In this document: in pieces, positions 8,036 to 19,201 of the stretch | Position numbering within the stretch: position 1 is the first letter of the stretch | Layout: every line of letters starts with the position of its first letter | Assembly (NCBI GenBank): GCA_041393775.1 | Contig: JAWKJM010000003.1 | Span: 806,001 to 870,000 of the forward strand | Direction: 5' to 3' | Source: JADKAV01 sp041393775 | GTDB lineage: Bacteria > Actinomycetota > Actinomycetes > S36-B12 > UBA10799 | DNA length: 64,000 nucleotides | Notes under the pieces: generated by a model | What the model saw: only the letters and a program-made list of their open reading frames with translations | Told to the model about the DNA's origin: nothing | The model's database searches: none | Program-made: the position numbers and the translations under genes

Positions 8036-8767
8036 GTGAGTGTTGCGTTGGTGACCGGTCCGACATCCGGTATCGGCCGGGAGATCGCCGTCGAACTGGC
8101 GCTGCAGGGACACGAACTGATCCTGGTCGCACGCGACCAGCAGCGCCTGGAGGAGTTGGCCGGTGAGCTCGGTGAGTGTCGCGTGATCGTCGCCGACTTG
8201 TCCGACCGGGAGCAACTGGCCGTGGTCGAGGAGGCCGTCCGCGGCGTCGATTGGCTCGTCAACAACGCCGGGTACGGCATCACGGACTCGTTCGGCACCT
8301 CGTCCATCGAGGACGAGCAGGCGTTGCTGGACGTACTTGTAACGGCGGTGATGCGCTTGAGTCACGCGGCATTGCCGGGGATGCTGGCCAATGGTCATGG
8401 CCGGATCCTGAACGTCTCCAGCGTTGCCGGCTGGGTCCCGTTCGGAACGTATTCTGCGGCCAAAGCGTGGGTCACGGTGTTCTCCGAGAGCCTGGCCGCG
8501 CAGACCCCACCCGGGATCCATGTCACCGCGTTGTGCCCTGGGTACACCCGCACGGAATTCCACGAACGCGCCGCGATGCAGGTGGACGGTCCCGGCTTCC
8601 TGTGGCTCGACGCCGGTGAGGTGGCGCGGCGGGGCATCCAGGACTGCGAGCGGGGAAGCGTGATCAGCGTGCCCAGCCTGCGCTATCGGAGCGTGTCGAT
8701 CCTCGCCCAGCACACGCCGCGCTGGATGCTTCGCGCGGCCTCCTCGCGGGTCAAGGAGGGAACCTGA
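8036..8767 (+). CDS. Short-chain dehydrogenase/reductase
   Basis: 243-residue classical SDR starting at a GTG behind GGGAGGAAG. The cofactor motif TGPTSGIG is near residue 7, then LVNNAGYG, NVSSVAGW and the catalytic YSAAK. The Arg in LVARDQQRL suggests NADP preference. The C-terminus (RYRSVSILAQHTPRWMLRAA) resembles SDRs annotated as acyl or steroid reductases, but the substrate is not evident. The stop overlaps the start of the epimerase-like gene by 1 bp. It is divergent from the DapC-like gene with only 58 bp between the two start codons. Confidence 0.88.
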   Translation: MSVALVTGPTSGIGREIAVELALQGHELILVARDQQRLEELAGELGECRVIVADLSDREQLAVVEEAVRGVDWLVNNAGYGITDSFGTSSIEDEQALLDVLVTAVMRLSHAALPGMLANGHGRILNVSSVAGWVPFGTYSAAKAWVTVFSESLAAQTPPGIHVTALCPGYTRTEFHERAAMQVDGPGFLWLDAGEVARRGIQDCERGSVISVPSLRYRSVSILAQHTPRWMLRAASSRVKEGT

Positions 8768-9780
8768 TGCGGTTGGTGATCCTGGGTGGTACCCGTTTCG
8801 TGGGCCGGGCGATCTGCGCGGCGGCGCACGATCGCGGATACGACGTGGTGGTGTTCAACCGGGGGCGCAGCGGCCCGCCGCCCGCCGGAGCGCTCGCGGT
8901 GCGCGGGGACCGCACGATGATCTCCGATCTGCGCCAGCTCGCCAAGTTGATCGATGAGCGCGGTGGCGCGGATCTCATCATCGACCCCGCGTGCTACGCG
9001 CCATCGCATGCGTTGATGAGCGCCCGCATCCTCAAGGACACCGCTCCGAGTTACGCGGTGGTCTCCACGGTGACTGCTCACAGCCACTGGCCTGAGCAGC
9101 CGGTAGGGGCGTCGTCAGCGGTCTATGAAACAGGTATCACCGAGGCTCCCAACGAAGACCTGCAGTTGTACGGCAGGCTCAAGGCCGGGGTGGAACGCGC
9201 GGTGGAGACGATCTTCGGCGAGATCAACACCCTCGTGGTCCGGCCCGGGATCGTTCTCGGGCCCCATGAGGATCTCGGCCGGCTGCCCGACTACCTGCGC
9301 CGCGCTGCCCGTGGCGGTGGTTTCGTCGTGGGGGGGCGCCCGCAGACACCGTTCCAGTACGTGGACGTGCGCGACCTCGCCGACTTCATGCTCACCTGCG
9401 CTCAGACGGGGCGGACCGGTCACTACGACGTGGTGACTCGGGCAGGGGACTACACCTGGGGGGATCTTGCCGACGCCGTCGCGGACGTCGCGGGCGGTCC
9501 TCCGGTCTTCGTCGACGACCAGCGCCTGCTGGACGCGGGCGTGGAACCGTGGCGTGGATTGCCGCTATGGGCTCCGCGGTCACCGCAGAACGCAGGTCTG
9601 TGGTCCGTCAACGGTGAGGCCGCTTTCGAGGCGGGGTTCAAACCCCGGCCGCTGCACGACACCGTCGCCGACACGTGGACGTGGCTGCAGAGGGAGGGTC
9701 AGGACTGGACGCCGTCCTCGCGGGCCGCTGTCCATGGAATCGACCCCGATGTCGAGCAGAAGTTGATCGACGCGTTGTAG
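8767..9780 (+). CDS. NAD-dependent epimerase/dehydratase family protein
   Basis: 337-residue extended SDR. The nucleotide-binding motif is LGGTRFVG at the N-terminus (GGTxFxG variant). Ser/Thr in VVSTVTAHSHW and Tyr/Lys in LYGRLKAG stand where the catalytic residues are expected. FQYVDVRDLADFML and a C-terminal DTWTWLQ are typical of the actinobacterial group annotated as NAD-dependent epimerase or reductase. It is translated with the preceding SDR (1-bp overlap). The product is unknown. The stop is followed after 10 bp by a family A repeat. Confidence 0.85.
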   Translation: MRLVILGGTRFVGRAICAAAHDRGYDVVVFNRGRSGPPPAGALAVRGDRTMISDLRQLAKLIDERGGADLIIDPACYAPSHALMSARILKDTAPSYAVVSTVTAHSHWPEQPVGASSAVYETGITEAPNEDLQLYGRLKAGVERAVETIFGEINTLVVRPGIVLGPHEDLGRLPDYLRRAARGGGFVVGGRPQTPFQYVDVRDLADFMLTCAQTGRTGHYDVVTRAGDYTWGDLADAVADVAGGPPVFVDDQRLLDAGVEPWRGLPLWAPRSPQNAGLWSVNGEAAFEAGFKPRPLHDTVADTWTWLQREGQDWTPSSRAAVHGIDPDVEQKLIDAL

Positions 9781-9790
9781 AGGGGTGGCT

Positions 9791-9906
9791 CTGTTACGAA
9801 GGTGCGGCCACCCGGGGGGGTGTTGTTACGAAGGTGCGGGGGAAACGGCAGTCGAACCCGCACCTTCGTAACAGAACGCCTGCGGGGCCCCGCACCTTCG
9901 TAACAA
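9791..9906. repeat. Family A intergenic repeat, copy 4
   Basis: All four words are of the GGT type and in the GTTACGAAGG variant, two forward (9792, 9824) and two reverse. It fills the gap between two convergent stop codons (9780 and 9923). Confidence 0.82.
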
Positions 9907-9922
9907 AGGGGCGCCGGGCTGG

Positions 9923-10393
9923 TCAGACCGACGCGGCCGCCAACTCCCGCAGCCGGGCGCCCAAGTCGTCGTTTGGCAGCACCTCCCAGCCGCGCAGGTC
10001 GGCGAGGTGCGATTCGCGGTCGCCGATGTAGGTCACCGGTGCGTCGGGCCAGTCCTGGACGTCGGCCTTCGGCAGTTCGCCGTCCACCACGACGTAACCG
10101 ACCACCCGCCGCCGGGAGGCGCGCTGGGAGAAGCCGAGCGCCGCCAACATGCGCCCGGCACCGCCCTGGGCCACCAGCAGGGCCGGCGATCGGTCGGCCT
10201 TCTGCGCCATTTCCAGCGCGCAGTGGGCCACCCATGCGCCCGCGAGGTCCAAGTCGCCGTCGATGGTCTCGGCGGGCAACTCGCTGATGAGTTTGATCTG
10301 GAAGTTGTAGGCGGCCAGCTCGGCCGCGGTCTCGCGGCGGGACCACTGCTCCCCCGGCAGCGGCGGCAGCAGCACGATCAGCAGATCAGACAC
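9923..10393 (-). CDS. Small alpha/beta-hydrolase-like protein of unknown function
   Basis: 156-residue protein with GTG start. It begins with a hydrophobic strand (DLLIVLLPPLPGEQW). It contains SPALLVAQGGAGRMLAALGF, which resembles a weak nucleophile-elbow region with Gln where Ser is expected, and it ends with VTYIGDRESHLADLRGWEVLP. The arrangement recalls short RBBP9/YdeN-like hydrolase folds, but the catalytic Ser is not obvious. It could be a non-catalytic homologue. I do not recognise the family with confidence. Confidence 0.6.
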   Translation of the reverse strand: MSDLLIVLLPPLPGEQWSRRETAAELAAYNFQIKLISELPAETIDGDLDLAGAWVAHCALEMAQKADRSPALLVAQGGAGRMLAALGFSQRASRRRVVGYVVVDGELPKADVQDWPDAPVTYIGDRESHLADLRGWEVLPNDDLGARLRELAAASV

Positions 10394-10464
10394 ACTTCAT
10401 GGTCACCCGGTACGCGCCGGTCCGGAAATGGGCGCGCCGAAGACACGTGCGATTGCCGCGCGGG

Positions 10465-10992
10465 TCAGGCCAGGCCGAGATCCTGCAGGCTCAAGGCCGC
10501 CCGGTACTCCAGACCAGCCGCACGAACGGCATCTTTCGCCCCTCGGTCCACGATCACGGCCACCGCCACGACCGAGGCGCCGGCCTCTCGCAGTGCGTCC
10601 ACCGCTGCGAGCACGCTGGACCCGGTGGTCGAGGTGTCCTCGACGGCGAGCACATGCCTGCCCTGCACATCCGGGCCCTCGATCCGGCGCTGCAGGCCGT
10701 GTGCTTTGCCCTCCTTACGCACCACGAACGCGTCGAGCGGCCGCCCGTGGGCATGCATCATGGCCGTCGCCACCGGGTCGGCGCCCAGGGTGAGCCCCCC
10801 GACCGCTTCGAAGTGCAGATCCGCGGTGAGTTCGCGCATCACCGAGCCGACGATGGGTGCGGCCTCATGATCCAGGGTCACCCGCCGCAGGTCGATGTAG
10901 TAGTCGGCTTCTCGGCCCGAGGAGAGTGTCACCTTCCCGTGTACTACTGCCTTGGCCAGGATCTGCTGTTTCAACGCCTCGGTGTCGCTCAC
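10465..10992 (-). CDS. pyrE: Orotate phosphoribosyltransferase
   Basis: 175-residue enzyme of de novo pyrimidine synthesis that joins orotate and PRPP to form OMP. The PRPP-binding loop is VLAVEDTSTTGSS, and the orotate/PRPP contacts are in LSSGREADYYIDLRRVTL and FVVRKEGKAHGLQRRIEG. GTG at 10992 (VSDTEALKQQILAKA) gives the usual length; a TACGCT hexamer 7 nt upstream suggests a leaderless transcript. It diverges from dedA with 127 bp between start codons. Confidence 0.95.
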   Translation of the reverse strand: MSDTEALKQQILAKAVVHGKVTLSSGREADYYIDLRRVTLDHEAAPIVGSVMRELTADLHFEAVGGLTLGADPVATAMMHAHGRPLDAFVVRKEGKAHGLQRRIEGPDVQGRHVLAVEDTSTTGSSVLAAVDALREAGASVVAVAVIVDRGAKDAVRAAGLEYRAALSLQDLGLA

Positions 10993-10999
10993 GCCGCCA

Positions 11000-11005
11000 A
11001 GCGTA
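11000..11005 (-). promoter_or_regulatory. -10 hexamer TACGCT for pyrE (leaderless)
   Basis: Read on the minus strand, TACGCT ends 7 nt before the GTG of pyrE, and no Shine-Dalgarno sequence is seen. Confidence 0.45.
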
Positions 11006-11106
11006 GTTCTCACCCGGCTGCCCGTGGCCCAGAACCGGAGGGTCAACTTCGTGGTCAGACGCTACGCAGTGATCAACGACACGGTGGTGGCGGCGGTGGC
11101 GCGGGG

Positions 11107-11112
11107 TACCGT
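11107..11112 (+). promoter_or_regulatory. -10 hexamer TACCGT for dedA (leaderless)
   Basis: TACCGT ends 7 nt before the ATG at 11120. Confidence 0.45.
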
Positions 11113-11119
11113 CGTATGT

Positions 11120-11785
11120 ATGACGCAAAGCCTGGCCCTTCTGGATTTCCTGAACCCGGAGAACATCCTCAACTGGTTAGGGCCGCTGGCGCTGATCGGT
11201 GTGATCTTCATCATTTTCGCCGAGTGCGGGCTCCTCGTAGGGTTCTTCCTGCCCGGCGACTCACTGTTGTTCATCACCGGACTGTTCATCGCACAAGGAT
11301 TCATCGACACCCCCATCGGCGTCGCCGCGACCCTGCTCGCCCTGGCCGCGGTCATCGGTAATGCGACGGGCTACTGGATCGGCTACAAGGCGGGGCCGAA
11401 GTTGTTCAGCCGTCCCGACTCCCGATTCTTCCGCAAGGAGTACGTTGACAAGACCCACCAGTTCTTCGAGCGCTACGGGGCCCGGGCCGTGGTGCTGGCC
11501 CGATTCGTACCGATCGTGAGGACGTTTATCACCGCGATGGCCGGAGTGGGCCGGATGAACTTCCGGACCTACATCGTGTACTCCACGATCGGCGGCATCC
11601 TGTGGGGCGCCGGGGTCACGGTGCTCGGCTATCTGTTGGGCAATGTGCCGTTCGTGAAGGATCACATCGAACTGATCCTGATCGGAGTGGTCGGGGTCAG
11701 CGTGCTGCCGATCGTGTTCGAGTACTGGCGGCACAAGCGGGAAGCCGCCGCCCTCGCCGACCAGAGCGTGCCCGACGCCAACTAG
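11120..11785 (+). CDS. DedA family membrane protein
   Basis: 221-residue integral membrane protein of the DedA/SNARE-associated superfamily, which is linked to phospholipid flipping and envelope homeostasis. Characteristic motifs are FAECGLLVGFFLPGDSLLF (residues about 30-48), GNATGYWIGYKAG, FFERYGARAVVLARFVPIVRTF with the conserved Arg residues, and AGVGRMNFRTYIVYSTIGG. About five hydrophobic segments are visible. I chose ATG at 11120 because TACCGT lies 7 nt upstream and the N-terminus then matches family length. A family B repeat region follows. Confidence 0.93.
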   Translation: MTQSLALLDFLNPENILNWLGPLALIGVIFIIFAECGLLVGFFLPGDSLLFITGLFIAQGFIDTPIGVAATLLALAAVIGNATGYWIGYKAGPKLFSRPDSRFFRKEYVDKTHQFFERYGARAVVLARFVPIVRTFITAMAGVGRMNFRTYIVYSTIGGILWGAGVTVLGYLLGNVPFVKDHIELILIGVVGVSVLPIVFEYWRHKREAAALADQSVPDAN

Positions 11786-11900
11786 CCTTCGCGATCGTGG
11801 GCCCGCCTGCGCCTCTTCCTTGACGCTGCCCGCAGCCTCCGGCGGACCGGAGAGGTTGCCACGTTGAGGTTCGGCCGAACGGTTCGCGTGAGGCCCCCGC

Positions 11901-12120
11901 GGCGTTCACGCGGGGAAATGCCGGGCGGAAATCGCTCGCGTTAGTGGTCCATTGCCGTGGCGGGCCGGCCGTTCAGGCGGGGAAATGCCGGGCGGAAACC
12001 GCTCGGGTTAGAGAACGTGCACGAGGTTAGAGAAGCCACACGTGCGTTCTCTAACCTCGTGCACAGTCTCTAACCTCGCGACCATTCTCTAACCTCGCGA
12101 CCCACTTCTGCGGCTACATG
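11901..12120. repeat. Family B composite repeat, copy 1
   Basis: Two copies of the GGCGGGGAAATGCCGGGCGG module are followed by the 19-bp-spaced GTTAGAGA array (two forward words and then CTCTAACCTCGTGCAC-type reverse words) and a short CTTCTGCGGCTAC end module. It lies between the convergent dedA and SpoU-family genes. The remaining sequence from 12121 to 12312 shows no gene or motif I can support. Confidence 0.82.
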
Positions 12121-12312
12121 AGCCGCGGGGGTCTCCGGCGTCCACGCCGCCCGGGTCGTCCAGCAGGAGCGCGTGGCCGCCGCGTCGACACACCTATGAC
12201 CCGGTCGGCCCGCCCCGCGATCGACACCGCGGGCTCCACGAGAAGGCGCCGGGACGCCCTTCGCGTGCGCGCCTCGCTGTTCAGTCTGCGCTCAGCGGGA
12301 TGAAACCGTCGC

Positions 12313-12888
12313 CTACGCGTGCTGCAGCGCCCAGGTGTACATCGCGATCGCGGCTGCGGCGCCGGCGTTGATCGAGCGCGTCGACCCGTACTGAGTGATG
12401 TGCAGCACCTGCTGACAGATCTCGATGGACGCGGGGCTCAGGCCCGGGCCCTCCTGGCCGAACACGAGGATGCACTCGCGCGGCAGGGTGGTCCGCTCGA
12501 TTGGCCTGGACCCGTCGATGTTGTCGATCCCGATCACCGGCAGGCTCAGGGCGAGCAAGCCGGACGGCTCGGCATGGTGCTCGACATGCTGATAGCGATC
12601 GGTGACCATCGCACCGCGCCGGTTCCATCGTCGTTTGCCCACGATGTGGACTGCGGCGACATTGAAGGCGTTGGCGGTACGCACCACCGAACCGATGTTG
12701 AAGTCGTGCTGGAAGTTCTCGATTGCGACATGCACCGGGTGGCGGGTGGTGTCGAGGTCCGCGACGATCGCTTCCCGCCGCCAATAGCGGAACCGGTCCT
12801 CGACATTGCGGGTGTCCCCGTGTTCCAGAAGAACGGGATCCAGGCGCGGATCGTCGGGCCATGGCTGAGGGTGTGGCCCCACGGTCAT
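12313..12888 (-). CDS. SpoU-family RNA 2'-O-methyltransferase
   Basis: 191-residue SPOUT enzyme. Motif 1 is NIGSVVRTANAF, motif 2 is LVFGQEGPGLS and motif 3 is ITQYGSTRSINAGAAAAIAMYTW; together these form the knotted SAM-binding site. Enzymes of this short type methylate 2'-OH groups on tRNA (TrmH) or rRNA, and the exact nucleotide cannot be told. ATG at 12888 (MTVGPHPQPWPDDP) is used; an in-frame ATG 57 bp upstream would add residues unlike the family. Confidence 0.9.
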   Translation of the reverse strand: MTVGPHPQPWPDDPRLDPVLLEHGDTRNVEDRFRYWRREAIVADLDTTRHPVHVAIENFQHDFNIGSVVRTANAFNVAAVHIVGKRRWNRRGAMVTDRYQHVEHHAEPSGLLALSLPVIGIDNIDGSRPIERTTLPRECILVFGQEGPGLSPASIEICQQVLHITQYGSTRSINAGAAAAIAMYTWALQHA

Positions 12889-12976
12889 GGGGTCAAGGAT
12901 CGCATGCTGCCGACCTGAGCCGCGACGGCCGCCGCCGGTCCCCAAGTGCCACTCGCGCGCCTGGTCGGCGAGTCGC

Positions 12977-12982
12977 TAACGT
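12977..12982 (+). promoter_or_regulatory. -10 hexamer TAACGT for fba (leaderless)
   Basis: TAACGT ends 6 nt before the ATG at 12989. Confidence 0.5.
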
Positions 12983-12988
12983 AGGGCC

Positions 12989-14011
<1,023 letters not shown>

Positions 14012-14025
14012 TCAATGCCTTTGCC

Positions 14026-14060
14026 GACGGCGCGATCCTCTCTGCGGGGGTCGCGCCGTC
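14026..14060 (+). terminator. Stem-loop after fba
   Basis: Perfect 10-bp arms GACGGCGCGA and TCGCGCCGTC with a 15-nt loop start 14 bp after the fba stop. There is no U-tract, as is common for actinobacterial terminators. Confidence 0.6.
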
Positions 14061-14116
14061 AGCCGTTCCTGGTGAGTGGCTCCCGGCGGATCGGATGCTT
14101 GTGCCCGTGGCCGTCT

Positions 14117-14230
14117 TTGTGACGAAGTTGCTGGCACCCGGCCGCTTTGTCACTAAGGTGCGTGCGACACGCTCTGCGGACCCCGCACCTTCGTAGCAAG
14201 CCGTCGTCAGGACCGGCAACTTCGTAACAA
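14117..14230. repeat. Family A intergenic repeat, copy 5
   Basis: Order is GTT-type forward, GGT-type forward, GGT-type reverse, GTT-type reverse, so the outer and inner pairs nest. It lies between fba and the next plus-strand gene. From 14231 to 14380 I see no further feature. Confidence 0.8.
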
Positions 14231-14380
14231 GGCCGGGGGCTCTGCCCCGCGCGCGAGGGGCGGCCGGCGCCTTGCCCCCAACGCACCAGGAGCAGCCCGG
14301 CACCGCTGCGAGGCGCGCCTCGGGTACGGTTTCCGGCAATCCGATCCCGATTGCCATGCCCGGCGTGGCACGATGCGGGT

Positions 14381-14779
14381 ATGGACGTACTCACCGATCA
14401 GCAGTGTTGGGAACTCCTGGAGGGCAACCAGCTCGGCCGGCTGGCCGTGGTGGTCGCAGGTCAACCGGACATCTTCCCGGTCAACTACCTGCTTCACGAG
14501 GGTCAGGTCATCTTCAAGACCGGGGAGGGCAGCAAGCTGGCGTCGGTCAGCGCCCATCACGAGGTGGCATTCGAGATCGACGGCTATGACGAGTCGACGA
14601 ACGAAGCCTGGTCGGTGGTTCTGGTCGGGATGGCGAAGATGCTCAGCCACGACGCGGAGGTCGAGAAGGCCGACACCCTGCCGCTCTACCCGTGGAACCT
14701 CGACCCGAAGCACCACTACGTGGCCATCGATATCGAGCGCATCAGCGGCCGGCGCTTCGTGGCGGAGGGCCGCCGCTGA
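14381..14779 (+). CDS. Pyridoxamine 5'-phosphate oxidase-family flavin/F420-binding protein
   Basis: 132-residue split-barrel protein. LLEGNQLGRLAVV near the N-terminus, PDIFPVNYLLHEGQVIFKTGEGSKL, VAFEIDGYDE and WSVVLVGMAKML are typical of the actinobacterial PNPOx-like group that binds FMN or F420, including F420-dependent reductases and heme-degrading relatives. The short length argues against true PdxH. The ligand and substrate are unknown. It precedes the SulP transporter by about 50 bp on the same strand. Confidence 0.85.
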   Translation: MDVLTDQQCWELLEGNQLGRLAVVVAGQPDIFPVNYLLHEGQVIFKTGEGSKLASVSAHHEVAFEIDGYDESTNEAWSVVLVGMAKMLSHDAEVEKADTLPLYPWNLDPKHHYVAIDIERISGRRFVAEGRR

Positions 14780-14830
14780 CCCCCCGCTGTGGGTGAGTGA
14801 CGTCCGCGGTAGTGGTGCTTGAATCAGCGC

Positions 14831-16525
14831 GTGAAATTGAGTTCTCTGGTCCCCACCACACTGCGCGGCTACGAGAAGTCCTGGTTACGCACTGACCTCG
14901 TGGCCGGTGTCACGCTGGCCGCGGTCGCGATTCCGGAGACGATGGGCTACACCAGCATCGCCCAGACCCCGATCGTGACGGGGCTCTACACCGTCATCTT
15001 CCCGACGCTGTTGTTCGCCCTGCTGGGGTCCTCCCGATTGCTGGTGGTCGGTGCCGACAGCGCCACCGCGGCGATCCTGGCGGCGGGTCTCACCGGGTTG
15101 GGCGTCGCCGGTCTCACCCCGTATTCCTCCCAGTGGCTGGCGTACGCCTCGTTCACCGCCCTGCTCTGCGGGGGTTTGCTGCTCATCGCCCGCGTCTTCC
15201 GCCTAGGCTTCCTCGGGGACTTCCTCAGTGCCTCGGTGCTCGTCGGCTTCCTCACCGGGGTCGGGGTGCAGGTCTTCACCGGACAACTGCCCGACATGCT
15301 GGGGATCCCCAAAGGCAGCGGGAACTGGTTTCAGCAGCAGATCGACCTCGTGGAGAACCTCGGGGAGATCCAGTGGCTGACCGTGGCGTTCGCAGTGGGC
15401 GCCCTGGCGATCATCCTGGGTTTCAAGAAGTACCTGCCTGCGGTGCCGGGTGCGATCGTGGCGGTGGTGCTGTCCATCGTGGTGTCAGCGGCGATCGACG
15501 CATCCGCCAGGGGCGTTGCCGTGGTCGGGACGGTCCAAGGCGGCTTCCCGCCGATCGGGCTCCCGCAGGGCATAGAACTGTCCGAGCTGGGTGCCTGCGT
15601 CGGGATCGCGTTCTCCTGTTTCGTGCTCATCATCGCGCAGTCCGCAGCGACCTCACGCAGCTTCGCGATGCGTCACGGGCAAAAGGTCGACGTCAACCGT
15701 GACATCGTCGGGCTGTCCGGCGCGAGCTTCGCAGCAGGGCTGTCCGGGACGTTCGTCGTCAACGGCAGTCCGACGAAGACCCAGATCCTCGACGAGTTGA
15801 AGGGACGCACGCAGGTCGCGAACATCACGATGTCGGGGGTCGTGCTGCTGGTGGTGCTCTTCCTCACGGCGCTGCTCGCCGATATGCCGAAGGCGGTACT
15901 CGGCGCCATAGTGTTCCTGATCGGCGTCGACCTGGTGGACTACCTCGGGCTCCGACGCATCTGGCGGCAGCGCCGCGGCGAGGGCGTGATCGCCGTTCTC
16001 ACCGCCGTGGTCGTCTGCGCGGTGGGAGTCGAGCAGGGGATCGTGCTGGCCATCGTCATGTCCATCATCTGGCTGATCCAGCGGCAGTACCGACCGGACT
16101 CGTTCGTGATCAAGCCGTCCAAGGACGAGCAGGTGTACGCGAACGCCGAGCCGGGGGCGCAGACTCTGCCGGGGCTGATCGTCTTCCGTTACGACTCGGA
16201 ACTGTTCTACGCCAACTCCAACCGCTTCGTCGATGCGGTGGAGGCTTTGTTCGACGCCGCGCCGGACCCGGTGCGCTGGCTGGTCCTCGACTGTTCCAGC
16301 ATCACGGACATCGACTACTCGGCTGCGATCAGCGTGCGCGGCCTGATCGACTTCGTCCACGCCCGCAAAGCGCACTTCGGAGTCATGGGAGCCGACCCCT
16401 GGCTGGTGACCTCGATGCACACCCTCGGGATCACCGAGGCGTTCACCCAGGACCGCATATTCACCGACTTCGATGACGTGATCGCCGCCTACCAGCACGA
16501 TGCCTCGGCAGGCAGCGGGTCCTGA
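14831..16525 (+). CDS. SulP family anion transporter with STAS domain
   Basis: 564-residue transporter. The N-terminal two-thirds hold about a dozen hydrophobic segments with the family pattern LVAGVTLAAVAIPETMGYTSIA near residue 25, and FVVNGSPTKTQ. The last 130 residues form a STAS domain (GLIVFRYDSELFYANSNRF, LVLDCSSITDIDYSA). SulP proteins carry sulfate, bicarbonate or dicarboxylates by H+ or Na+ coupling; the substrate here is not evident. I chose GTG at 14831 because a TTGAAT hexamer ends 6 nt upstream, the leaderless spacing seen elsewhere here; a TTG at 14819 is the alternative start. Confidence 0.92.
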   Translation: MKLSSLVPTTLRGYEKSWLRTDLVAGVTLAAVAIPETMGYTSIAQTPIVTGLYTVIFPTLLFALLGSSRLLVVGADSATAAILAAGLTGLGVAGLTPYSSQWLAYASFTALLCGGLLLIARVFRLGFLGDFLSASVLVGFLTGVGVQVFTGQLPDMLGIPKGSGNWFQQQIDLVENLGEIQWLTVAFAVGALAIILGFKKYLPAVPGAIVAVVLSIVVSAAIDASARGVAVVGTVQGGFPPIGLPQGIELSELGACVGIAFSCFVLIIAQSAATSRSFAMRHGQKVDVNRDIVGLSGASFAAGLSGTFVVNGSPTKTQILDELKGRTQVANITMSGVVLLVVLFLTALLADMPKAVLGAIVFLIGVDLVDYLGLRRIWRQRRGEGVIAVLTAVVVCAVGVEQGIVLAIVMSIIWLIQRQYRPDSFVIKPSKDEQVYANAEPGAQTLPGLIVFRYDSELFYANSNRFVDAVEALFDAAPDPVRWLVLDCSSITDIDYSAAISVRGLIDFVHARKAHFGVMGADPWLVTSMHTLGITEAFTQDRIFTDFDDVIAAYQHDASAGSGS

Positions 16526-16607
16526 TCCGGAGCCGTGGCCATCGCGTGACCGGCGCCGAGCGGACCGACTCGTGCGGTAGGTTCGTCTGCGGAGCGAGGG
16601 AGGCAAG

Positions 16608-17894
<1,287 letters not shown>

Positions 17895-17942
17895 CTCCCC
17901 GGCCCACGCACGGGAGGTGCTCGCGACCTCGGCCGGCCGCAA

Positions 17943-17948
17943 TACGCT
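17943..17948 (+). promoter_or_regulatory. -10 hexamer TACGCT for purD (leaderless)
   Basis: TACGCT ends 7 nt before the GTG at 17956. Confidence 0.45.
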
Positions 17949-17955
17949 GGGAGGC

Positions 17956-19185
17956 GTGCGCGTACTGGTGATCGGCTCCGGAGCCCGGGAGCACGCCCTG
18001 GTCAATGCCCTGCTCGAGGACCCTCAGGTCACCCAGGTGGTGGCCGCCCCCGGCAACGCGGGGATGGCGCAGGTGGTCCGGACCGAGCAGGTGGACGTGT
18101 CCGACGCGGAGGCGGTGGCGCGATTGGGCCGTGGTTTCGACCTGGTGGTCATCGGCCCGGAAGTCCCGCTCGTGGCCGGTGCCGTGGATGCGTGTCACGA
18201 ACTCGGGGTGCTGGCATTCGGGCCCACTGCGGCGGCCGCCCGCCTGGAAGGCAGTAAGGACTTCGCGAAGCAGATCATGGCCGCCGCCGGCATCCCCACC
18301 GCTGGGTTCCGGACCGTGGCCCAGGCCTCCGAACTAGCCGGTGCGCTCGATGAGTTCGGCCCGCCCTATGTGGTCAAGGACGACGGGCTGGCCGCCGGGA
18401 AGGGCGTGGTCGTGACCGACGACCGCGGGTTGGCGATCGAACACGCTGAGGCCTGCCTGGCCAAAGGCGAAAAGGTGGTGATCGAGGAGTTCCTCGACGG
18501 CCCTGAGGCCAGCGTCTTCTGCATCAGCGACGGCATGACCGTGGTCCCGCTGCTGCCCGCCCAGGACTTCAAGCGGGTCGGGGACGGCGACACCGGGCCG
18601 AACACCGGCGGAATGGGCGCTTACGCCCCGCTGTCGTGGGCAGACCCCGGCCTGGCCGACTGGACCATCGAGCACGTTGCGCAGCCTGCGCTCAGGGAGA
18701 TGGCCCGCCGCGGAACTCCCTACACCGGGGTCCTGTACGTCGGCCTGGCCCTCACCAGTCGGGGACCACGGGTAGTGGAGTTCAACGCCCGTTTCGGAGA
18801 CCCCGAGACCCAGGCCATCCTGGCGCTGTTGAAGACACCACTGGCAGGGTTGCTGCACGCAGCCGCCACCGGTGGACTCGCCGAGCACCCCCCGCTGCAA
18901 TGGCGGGAGGGGGCAGCGGTCACCGTGGTGCTCGCGGCCTCCGGCTACCCACAATCGCCGCGCACCGGCGATGTCATCACCGGCTGGAATCTGCCCGGGG
19001 TGCTGCATGCCGGGACCTCCCTGAGGGACGGCGACATGGTGTCATCGGGCGGTCGCGTGCTCAACGTCGTGGCCGCCGGTGCAACGCTCGCCGAAGCCCG
19101 CGCGAAGGCCTATGCCACGCTGGCGACGATCGACCTGCCGGGCAGCCACTACCGCACCGACATCGCCCTGGAGGCCAGCAAGTGA
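17956..19185 (+). CDS. purD: Phosphoribosylamine--glycine ligase (GARS)
   Basis: 409-residue ATP-grasp ligase for step 2 of purine synthesis (phosphoribosylamine + glycine to GAR). Motifs: VLVIGSGAREHAL at the N-terminus, VVIGPEVPLVAG, GSKDFAKQIM, YVVKDDGLAAGKGVVV (ATP grasp), GPNTGGMGAYAP and VVEFNARFGDPETQ. GTG at 17956 gives the exact family N-terminus and lies 7 nt after a TACGCT hexamer. purB follows after 16 bp. Confidence 0.97.
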   Translation: MRVLVIGSGAREHALVNALLEDPQVTQVVAAPGNAGMAQVVRTEQVDVSDAEAVARLGRGFDLVVIGPEVPLVAGAVDACHELGVLAFGPTAAAARLEGSKDFAKQIMAAAGIPTAGFRTVAQASELAGALDEFGPPYVVKDDGLAAGKGVVVTDDRGLAIEHAEACLAKGEKVVIEEFLDGPEASVFCISDGMTVVPLLPAQDFKRVGDGDTGPNTGGMGAYAPLSWADPGLADWTIEHVAQPALREMARRGTPYTGVLYVGLALTSRGPRVVEFNARFGDPETQAILALLKTPLAGLLHAAATGGLAEHPPLQWREGAAVTVVLAASGYPQSPRTGDVITGWNLPGVLHAGTSLRDGDMVSSGGRVLNVVAAGATLAEARAKAYATLATIDLPGSHYRTDIALEASK

Positions 19186-19201
19186 CCCGGAAGGCCCGCC
19201 C